Made by a program: the position numbers and the translations under genes
Shown here: piece after piece, positions 33,716 through 39,270 of the stretch
How the letters are laid out: each line of letters starts with the position of its first letter
How positions within the stretch are numbered: position 1 is the stretch's first letter
The notes under the pieces: model-generated
Database searches by the model: none
Told to the model about the DNA's origin: nothing
The model's input: only the letters and a program-made list of their open reading frames with translations
IMG/VR virus record: IMGVR_UViG_3300025652_000182
Span: 1 to 39,270 of that record
Strand: one strand, 5' to 3'
Source of the DNA: a virus
Length of the DNA stretch: 39,270 nt

Positions 33716-35857
33716 ATGAGAAGTTTTTTACTAGCATTATTCTTATTACCATTAACAATTTTTAGCCAAGATAGTTGGGTTAAAGTATCTGTACAGACAG
33801 ATGACTATGGAGGAGAAACATCTTGGGAGATATATCAAGAATCAGAGATTGTTGCGGTTAGCCCTCCTTACGTTAGTAACTCTTTACAAGAAGTTGTAGT
33901 ACCTCTTAACTCAGGAGGTTATAACTTTGTTATATACGACTCTTTTGGAGATGGTATATGCTGTGACTTTGGACCTGGATGGTACTCTTTAACTAACTCT
34001 TGTGGGTTAGAAATATACGATTACGAGTTTGCAGGTCCTTCAACTACAACATTTTTTGAAGTTCCGTATTGCGAGCCACCTATAATTGGGTGTATGGACG
34101 TAGGTGCTTTAAACTTTAATCCATGGGCTAATGATCAAGCACCGTGTGTGTTTCCGCCTATGCCTTGCGGACCTGGCCAAACAAATATTATAGCTTTAAT
34201 TACACCTGATAGCTACCCGTCTGAAACAAGCTGGGATATAACAGCTAATGGAGAAGTTGTGGCTTCGGGTGAGGGTTACACTACAACAGGGGTTACTTCA
34301 CCAACATACGTATGCGTTGGAGTAGGTGATACTTTAGTGGCTAGCATATACGATTCTTACGGGGACGGATTATGCGGTACTTGTTGGGGAGGGATAGATG
34401 GTTACTTCGATGTTAGAACTTTATGCGGTGAAGACATACTTTTTATAGGTGGCGTTGAGCTATTTGACACAGCATCTTCAGGACCATATATAGTCCCATC
34501 TTGCATACCTATAATACCTCAAGGCTGTACAGATTCAAACTACCTAGAGTATAATCCAGAAGCTTTAATAGATGACAATAGCTGCTTAACTGAGGTTGTT
34601 TTAGGGTGTACACAAGAAGAAGCATTGAACTACAACCCTACCGCTAATACTATAGAAACTGAAGCATCGTGTGATTACTCACTGGTGATCACAGACGGAG
34701 GAGCAGACGGTTGGTTTGGTAGTTGGTTAGGTTTAAAACAAGGTAGCGATCTATACGGCCCGTATCAAATGGGTCCTAATGATGGATATGAAGAGGAGTT
34801 TAACTTAACCTTAAACTCTAATGAAGACATAAGTGTTTACTTTTTTACGGGTGGCAACGCTGAAACAACAGCGGCTCAGTGTGGGTTTAGAGTTGAAGGT
34901 CCTAATGGAGTAGTGTTAGAAAGCGGTACTAATCCTTGGACTGATCCGTTGAAAAAGTTTCCTTACATATATAATGGTACGCCTGTTTGTTCTGACTACT
35001 GCGTATTACCCGTTGTAGGTTGTACGGATGATTTAGCTTGTAATTATAATAATGAAGCTAATGTAGATGAAGGTTGTTTTTTCTCTGTGCAGTATTATGA
35101 TTGTGATAATGCTTGTAATAATGATGTAGACAATGATGGTGTTTGTGACGAACTCGAAGTAGTTGGATGCATGGATCCAACAGCATTTAATTATAATGTT
35201 CTAGCAACTGATGTAGGTGATTGCGAACCGTTTATATTTGGCTGTATGGACCCAACACAATATAACTATGATTCAGAAGCTAACACAGAAAACGGTGGTT
35301 GTATTCCTTACGCTTATGGTTGTACTGATAGTAATGCCTTTAATTACGATCCGTTGGCTAACACTGAAAATGGCTCGTGTATTGAAACTGTGGAAGGATG
35401 CGCGGACCCTGAGGCTTACAACTATGATACAACGGTTAACATACCTGATCCGGAAGTCTGTCTCTACGAAGCGGTAGGATGTGTCACTGGTTTAGGTGAG
35501 CCGTATGGAGATGGTTATTGGCTCAACGATATGTGTTTCGCTTGGGTCATTCAAGCTGATCCATATTGCTGTGAAGAGGAGTGGGATAACGCCTGTCAAG
35601 AAACATTTAACTATTGCTCTTCTACTAGCGTAGAGAATATGGAGGAAAATAACCTAGTGTTATACCCTAACCCAGTTGCAACGATATTGACTCTAAATAA
35701 AAACGTTGATCTAGACGTGTTTGATTTCGCGGGACGTCTTATTATATCAAAAACAAATACAAACACCCTAGATGTGTCCTTATGGACCTCAGGCGTGTAT
35801 ACCACGCGGGTAACGTACAACAACCGTGTGTTTATAAATAAAATTATTAAGTTATGA
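33716..35857 (+). CDS. Phage-encoded T9SS cargo: Cys-rich repeat surface protein with sorting domain
   Basis: A 713-residue protein. Residues 1-17 are a Sec signal peptide with Gln18 after the cleavage site. Three related Gly/Asp-rich beta modules follow: 'YDSFGDGICCDFGPGWY' (about 80), 'YDSYGDGLCGTCWGG' (about 210) and 'DGGADGWFGSWLG' (about 325). Eight repeats of the Flavobacteria type GC(T/M)D..A.NYN..A..D...C begin at G125, 270, 297, 435, 484, 509, 535 and 561. Between the fourth and fifth is a thrombospondin-3-like calcium loop ('NDVDNDGVCDELE'). A Cys-rich unit with 'PYCCEEEWDNAC' lies near 615. Residues about 645-713 form a type A T9SS sorting domain: 'LYPNPVATILTL', 'VFDFAGRLI', 'LWTSGVYTTRVTYNNR' and terminal 'NKIIKL'. 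It should be exported by the host and anchored on the cell surface. Its use to the phage is unknown. Confidence 0.88.
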   Translation: MRSFLLALFLLPLTIFSQDSWVKVSVQTDDYGGETSWEIYQESEIVAVSPPYVSNSLQEVVVPLNSGGYNFVIYDSFGDGICCDFGPGWYSLTNSCGLEIYDYEFAGPSTTTFFEVPYCEPPIIGCMDVGALNFNPWANDQAPCVFPPMPCGPGQTNIIALITPDSYPSETSWDITANGEVVASGEGYTTTGVTSPTYVCVGVGDTLVASIYDSYGDGLCGTCWGGIDGYFDVRTLCGEDILFIGGVELFDTASSGPYIVPSCIPIIPQGCTDSNYLEYNPEALIDDNSCLTEVVLGCTQEEALNYNPTANTIETEASCDYSLVITDGGADGWFGSWLGLKQGSDLYGPYQMGPNDGYEEEFNLTLNSNEDISVYFFTGGNAETTAAQCGFRVEGPNGVVLESGTNPWTDPLKKFPYIYNGTPVCSDYCVLPVVGCTDDLACNYNNEANVDEGCFFSVQYYDCDNACNNDVDNDGVCDELEVVGCMDPTAFNYNVLATDVGDCEPFIFGCMDPTQYNYDSEANTENGGCIPYAYGCTDSNAFNYDPLANTENGSCIETVEGCADPEAYNYDTTVNIPDPEVCLYEAVGCVTGLGEPYGDGYWLNDMCFAWVIQADPYCCEEEWDNACQETFNYCSSTSVENMEENNLVLYPNPVATILTLNKNVDLDVFDFAGRLIISKTNTNTLDVSLWTSGVYTTRVTYNNRVFINKIIKL
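34088..35461 (+). repeat. Eight GCxD...NYN...C repeats (21-27 residue spacing in clusters)
   Basis: Protein repeats start at nucleotides 34088, 34523, 34604, 35018, 35165, 35240, 35318 and 35396. Each has a Gly-Cys start, an Asn-Tyr-Asn core and a closing Cys, so each probably folds as a small disulfide-bonded unit. The last four form a nearly uniform array with 75-78-base spacing. Such repeats are known from cell-surface proteins of marine Flavobacteria. Confidence 0.85.
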
Positions 35858-36228
35858 AGAAGAAGAAAAAGAATTGGAAAGGGAAAAATGTAGCTGAATT
35901 AAAAAGCGAGTTTAGAGAAGATATTGAGGTAAAAAAGAAAGTCATTGACTCAACTGGGTCTTCTGGGGAGGATGGTGATATTTTAACTACAACTGGCACT
36001 TCGATAAGGTGGATTGACCCAGCAGTAGCTCCAGCTACGTATACTTTTACTCAAGCCAGCTCTTCAGCAACTTGGGTTATCGAGCACAATTTAGGTAAAT
36101 TTCCATCTGCAACAGTTATAAACTCTGCTAACGACGTTATAATAGGTGACATAACGTATAATACCGAAAATAAACTAACTATAACTTTTACAACAGGTCC
36201 TAACACCGGTAAAGCGTATTTAAACTAA
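35854..36228 (+). CDS. Small tail-fibre-type protein with conserved C-terminal beta domain
   Basis: A 124-residue protein that overlaps the end of the T9SS cargo gene by four bases (ATGA). It begins with a run of Lys ('MKKKKKNWKGKNVAELKSEF'), then a flexible Gly/Ser/Asp segment with 'GEDGDILTTTGTSIRWID'. The last about 55 residues ('WVIEHNLGKFPSATVINSAN', 'VIIGDITYNT', terminal 'GKAYLN') match a beta domain that I recognise from tail-fibre and neck-fibre proteins of cyanophages and other marine phages (pattern HNL.K.PSVTVVDSA..VIGDV.Y). Unlike the genes just upstream it has no signal peptide, so it belongs to the virion rather than to the envelope module. It is probably a fibre tip or fibre attachment protein, inferred from this domain and the fibre gene that follows. 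Confidence 0.7.
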   Translation: MKKKKKNWKGKNVAELKSEFREDIEVKKKVIDSTGSSGEDGDILTTTGTSIRWIDPAVAPATYTFTQASSSATWVIEHNLGKFPSATVINSANDVIIGDITYNTENKLTITFTTGPNTGKAYLN

Positions 36229-36237
36229 GAAAACAAA

Positions 36238-39200
36238 ATGCCTAAATTTTTAACTAATATAGACCTGCAGAAAAACGAACTGCAGAATGCTGTACTCCAG
36301 GTAATAAGTGGTAGCGATCCAAGCGCGCCAAATACAGGTCAAGTATTTTACGACGGAAACACGAACCAAATAAAAGTATATACTGGTAGCGCTTGGGAAA
36401 GTCTTGCCACAGCGGTGGATAACACCGAGCATATATTTGACACCGCTCTTAAAATAGGTCGTGACGCGGATAACCTTATAGACTTCACGACGGATAACAT
36501 CATAACATTTAGGGCTGGGGCCGCGGATCAAATAGATTTAGTCGCAGGTGTTTTACGACCAACGGCTAGTGATGGCGTGGCGTTAGGTAGCACGAGTCTT
36601 ATGTGGTCTGACTTATTCCTAGCTTCAGGTGGTGTTGTTAACTTTGACAACGGCGACATGACGCTTACGCACTCCGCCAACACGCTGACTTTTGCGGGAG
36701 GCACTACAGCTACTGCCGCTTTAACCGCGTCTGGTATTATAAAAACAGACGATACTACGGCCGCTACCACTACAACAGATGGTTCACTACAAACTGATGG
36801 TGGTTTATCTGTAGTTTTAGATGCTGTAATAGGTGATGATTTAATATTGATATCGGATGCAGCTGTTTTAAGTTTAGGTGCTGGTAAAGATGTCACGATA
36901 ACACATGATAACGGTACTGGTGGTACCCTAGCTTCTGCTGGAAACTTTGTGGTAGACTCTACTGGAGGTACACTTACACTTGACGGTAACAGTGGCGTGT
37001 CAATAGTAGGCGGCTCAAGTGAGATTGATGTAACAACTACTGGTGCACTAGATCTTAACTCAGGTGCTTTTACTTTAGACGCTAGCACTCTCTCTATAGA
37101 CAGCTCGGACAACGCGAATATAACTGTTGGTGGAACCAGCAAAACTCTAGATATTGACGCTTCTGGTGCACTGACAATAGATTCCGCTACAAGTATAGCG
37201 ATAGGGGCCAATGCAGATAAACCTATTGATATTGACTCTAGTACTTTAGACATCGACGCTTCCGGTGCGTTAACAATAGATTCCGCTACAAGCATTGCAA
37301 TAGGAGCCGCCGCAGATAAACCTATCGATATCGATTCTAGTACTCTAGACATTGACGCAAGCGGCGCTATAACTATAGATAGTGCTTCTACAATTTCTAT
37401 TGACGGTGCTAATGATGTAAATCTTTCGATTACATCGTCAACCGCTGGTGAAGATTTAACTATCCAGCAGATAGGTGCAAATGATTCGTCTATTCTAATC
37501 ACAGCGGCTGGTACAGGTACAGATGCTGTGAAGATCGATGCCACGGCTGGTGACATGTTAATTGCGCCAAACTTAATAGATGGGAAAACGTTAAAGATAG
37601 GGCCTTCTGGTGCTACACAAATAGTTCTCACACCACACGGTACAGCTGGTAATGAGAAAATATCAATAATAAACTCTTCAGGAACAGCTGATGACGCTAT
37701 TAAAATAGACGCGGCATCTGGTGGTCTCACATTAGCTGCGGGTAATGATTCTTTAATCATTGATGCGGACGGAACAGATGCAGATGCTTTACAACTTTCA
37801 TCAGCAGGTGGTATAGATATAAATGCAACAGGAGGAGCGGCTAAGGATATAAACATAGACGCGTCAGGCTCAGTACATATAAAATCTACCGAAAGCGCCT
37901 CGGATTCAATAAAAATCCACTCAACTATTGGAGGTGTTAAGATACTTGCTGACGCAGCCGCGGCAGGCGAAGATATCGTTATCGAAGCAACAGGTTCTTC
38001 TGTTAAGCTTAAATCTACCGAGAGTGCCTCAGACGCTATTGTTTTAGAGTCCACGCTTGGTGGTATTGACATACTGGCATCAGGCGCGGCTGCGGGTGAG
38101 GACATCGATATCATAGCAACTGGATCGTCTGTAAATATAACGTCAACGGAAAACGCCGCTAACGCTGTGTATCTACGCGCAAACGGAGGTGCAAGTGAAA
38201 CAATTAAGATACACTCAGACCAAGGTACTGGAGCGGCGTCAATTCAACTACTCTCAGATGTAGGTGGAATTACTCTTACTGGTGATACAGACCATGGTGT
38301 ATTAGTGGGTACTGTTAACGGCGCACCAATCTCCATTGGTCATACCACTTCAGAAACAACTGTTAATGATAACTTAACGGTGACAGGTACTTTAACTGCT
38401 ACGGGTGGTTTAACAAATAACTCTGGTGTACTAACTATACTTGATGATACAGCTAGCGCCACTGACACTGGTGGTAAACTAATACTAGCTAGTAATGACA
38501 CCGCTGCGTTGGGTGATACACACAGGTTAGGTGTTATTGAATTTCAAGCCGCTGAAGACGACGGTGATACTATGGTTACTGGAGCTCGCATCGAAGCTAC
38601 TGCTGAAGCCGCGTGGAGTGGTACGGAGAATGGCACCGCTTTAGAGTTTTACACTACCGACGCAGACGCAGCTCAAGGTATAGCTTTAACGCTAGACAGC
38701 GATCAAAAAGCTTCTTTTGCTTCAGACGTTGCGATTGCTGGAAACTTAACAGTTGCGGGAACAACAACAACTGAGAATACAACGATTATAGAGAGTACTG
38801 TTTCTGTATTGCAATTTGAAGGTGCAAATGACAACGCTCACGAAACAATACTTAAAGTTGTTGAACCAATAGCGGATACAACATTCTCTCTTCCAGCTAT
38901 AGCAGCTGGTAACTACTTCATAGCTGCACTAGCAGATGCCGCTACAGCTACTTCGGCCGCTGTGACAGCGACAGAGTTTGCTTTACTTGACGGTGGTTCT
39001 TCGATTGGATCAACCGCAGTATCAGCTGGTCATGGTATTCATATGAACCATGGTGGGTCAATGGCTCACACTGACGTCGATACTCTTGACACATACTTTT
39101 CTGCGACAACTAAGACGTTGACCAATAAAACGTTGACGACTCCCGTGCTTACAAGTCCAACGGTTACAACCTCTATAGTTCCCACAAATGCTAATACAGC

Positions 39201-39270
39201 TACTCTTGGAACCGCAGATAAAGAGTGGGGCGATCTATTTCTTGGAGATGGTGGTGTTATTAAGCTTGGT
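36238..39270 (+). CDS. Tail fibre protein (3'-truncated by the window end)
   Basis: Open from ATG 36238 to the last base, 1011 codons with no stop, so the C-terminal receptor-binding part is missing. The N-terminus 'MPKFLTNIDLQKNELQNAVL' followed by 'GQVFYDGNTNQIKVYTGSAW' is typical of phage tail fibres. Residues 90-700 are a Thr/Ala/Gly/Asp/Ser-rich beta-repeat shaft including two sets of tandem repeats. Near the end are 'LGVIEFQAAEDDGD', 'TLDSDQKASFASDVAIAGNL' and 'TLTNKTLTTPVLTSPTV', a motif common just before the distal domain of long fibres, then 'ATLGTADKEWGDLFLGDGG', which also occurs near residue 110 ('GVALGSTSLMWSDLFLASGG'). The leader is A-rich ('aactaagaaaacaaaATG') with no Shine-Dalgarno. 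It should mediate host adsorption. Confidence 0.87.
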   Translation, partial: MPKFLTNIDLQKNELQNAVLQVISGSDPSAPNTGQVFYDGNTNQIKVYTGSAWESLATAVDNTEHIFDTALKIGRDADNLIDFTTDNIITFRAGAADQIDLVAGVLRPTASDGVALGSTSLMWSDLFLASGGVVNFDNGDMTLTHSANTLTFAGGTTATAALTASGIIKTDDTTAATTTTDGSLQTDGGLSVVLDAVIGDDLILISDAAVLSLGAGKDVTITHDNGTGGTLASAGNFVVDSTGGTLTLDGNSGVSIVGGSSEIDVTTTGALDLNSGAFTLDASTLSIDSSDNANITVGGTSKTLDIDASGALTIDSATSIAIGANADKPIDIDSSTLDIDASGALTIDSATSIAIGAAADKPIDIDSSTLDIDASGAITIDSASTISIDGANDVNLSITSSTAGEDLTIQQIGANDSSILITAAGTGTDAVKIDATAGDMLIAPNLIDGKTLKIGPSGATQIVLTPHGTAGNEKISIINSSGTADDAIKIDAASGGLTLAAGNDSLIIDADGTDADALQLSSAGGIDINATGGAAKDINIDASGSVHIKSTESASDSIKIHSTIGGVKILADAAAAGEDIVIEATGSSVKLKSTESASDAIVLESTLGGIDILASGAAAGEDIDIIATGSSVNITSTENAANAVYLRANGGASETIKIHSDQGTGAASIQLLSDVGGITLTGDTDHGVLVGTVNGAPISIGHTTSETTVNDNLTVTGTLTATGGLTNNSGVLTILDDTASATDTGGKLILASNDTAALGDTHRLGVIEFQAAEDDGDTMVTGARIEATAEAAWSGTENGTALEFYTTDADAAQGIALTLDSDQKASFASDVAIAGNLTVAGTTTTENTTIIESTVSVLQFEGANDNAHETILKVVEPIADTTFSLPAIAAGNYFIAALADAATATSAAVTATEFALLDGGSSIGSTAVSAGHGIHMNHGGSMAHTDVDTLDTYFSATTKTLTNKTLTTPVLTSPTVTTSIVPTNANTATLGTADKEWGDLFLGDGGVIKLG
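37144..37407 (+). repeat. 99-base tandem repeat in the fibre shaft (two full copies, one partial)
   Basis: Units 37144-37242 and 37243-37341 encode 33 residues starting 'TLDIDASGALTIDSATSIAI' with only one amino-acid difference between them (Asn/Ala). A third unit from 37342 follows for about 22 residues and then diverges. Many third codon positions differ between copies. Confidence 0.9.
37885..38178 (+). repeat. 129-base tandem repeat in the fibre shaft (two full copies, one partial)
   Basis: Units 37885-38013 and 38014-38142 encode 43 residues each, starting 'STESASD' and containing 'GG(V/I)(K/D)ILA' then 'AAAGEDI' and 'ATGSSV'. A partial third copy starts at 38143 ('STENAANAVYLRANGG'). 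The copies are less alike than those of the 99-base repeat. Confidence 0.85.

Noticed and set aside
35217-35477. Forward open frame (86 codons) in another frame of the T9SS cargo
   Set aside because: Sits inside the repeat array, whose in-frame repeats are unmistakable; the alternate product has no coherent features.
36528-38114. Long reverse-strand open frame (528 codons)
   Set aside because: It lies fully opposite the tail-fibre gene, and its Ala/Ser/Pro/Ile-rich composition is what the complement of the repetitive Thr/Asp/Ala shaft produces. No start context and no recognisable motif.
1-39270. tRNA genes, CRISPR arrays, insertion sequences, integrase or attachment sites
   Set aside because: None seen by reading; the forward coding frames occupy nearly every base and leave gaps no longer than about 70 bases.

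Overview
This window is the late (structural) half of a tailed-phage genome. All genes are on the + strand and packed almost end to end; the longest stretch between genes is about 70 bases. The layout is that of a short-tailed (podovirus-like) phage: terminase large subunit, portal, scaffold, major capsid protein, connector-type proteins, one giant tail-hub protein, three successive internal/ejection-type proteins, then tail fibres. I see no tape measure, tail sheath, tail tube, integrase, tRNA, CRISPR array or insertion sequence. Both ends are cut: the terminase lacks its N-terminus and the last tail-fibre gene runs off the 3' edge.

The host is most likely a marine member of the Bacteroidota, probably Flavobacteriia. 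Four observations made here support this. One gene (33716-35857) encodes a protein with Flavobacteria-type Cys-rich repeats and a C-terminal type IX secretion (T9SS) sorting domain. Three signal-peptide proteins each place Gln immediately after the predicted cleavage site, the 'Q-rule' of Bacteroidota. No gene start is preceded by a Shine-Dalgarno sequence; the leaders are A/T-rich instead. The sequence overall is A+T-rich. The packaging and head genes, and the tail-hub N-terminus, resemble those of uncultured marine podoviruses and crAss-like phages, but I could not run a search.

Region 1 (1-7707): packaging and head. Terminase, portal, acidic scaffold and major capsid protein, a strong UUCG-loop terminator after the capsid gene, and a conserved phage protein of unknown role. 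Region 2 (7708-18230): a long hairpin, a small beta-rich protein, two connector-like proteins, a 2632-residue tail stabilisation/'muzzle' protein and a small beta-rich protein. Region 3 (18277-31429): a cupin-like protein, two internal virion proteins and a 3493-residue polyvalent protein carrying a zincin-type HEXXH motif, a HAD-type phosphatase-like domain, membrane-like segments and two C-terminal zinc-knuckle repeats. It is presumably packaged in the capsid and injected. Region 4 (31411-35857): the most unusual part. It encodes an outer-membrane beta-barrel-like protein, two very basic small proteins, a one-helix membrane protein, an exported thioredoxin-fold protein whose CxxC is replaced by Asn-x-x-Asn, and the T9SS cargo. 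These look designed to act at, or be displayed on, the envelope of the infected host. Region 5 (35854-39270): tail-fibre genes, the last with two families of internal tandem repeats.

The strongest candidate for an undescribed system is region 4. A phage appears to use the host's Sec plus T9SS export route to place its own repeat protein on the cell surface, next to a catalytically altered thioredoxin-like protein and a phage-encoded outer-membrane protein. The functions proposed for this module are inference; the signal peptides, repeats and sorting domain are read from the sequence.
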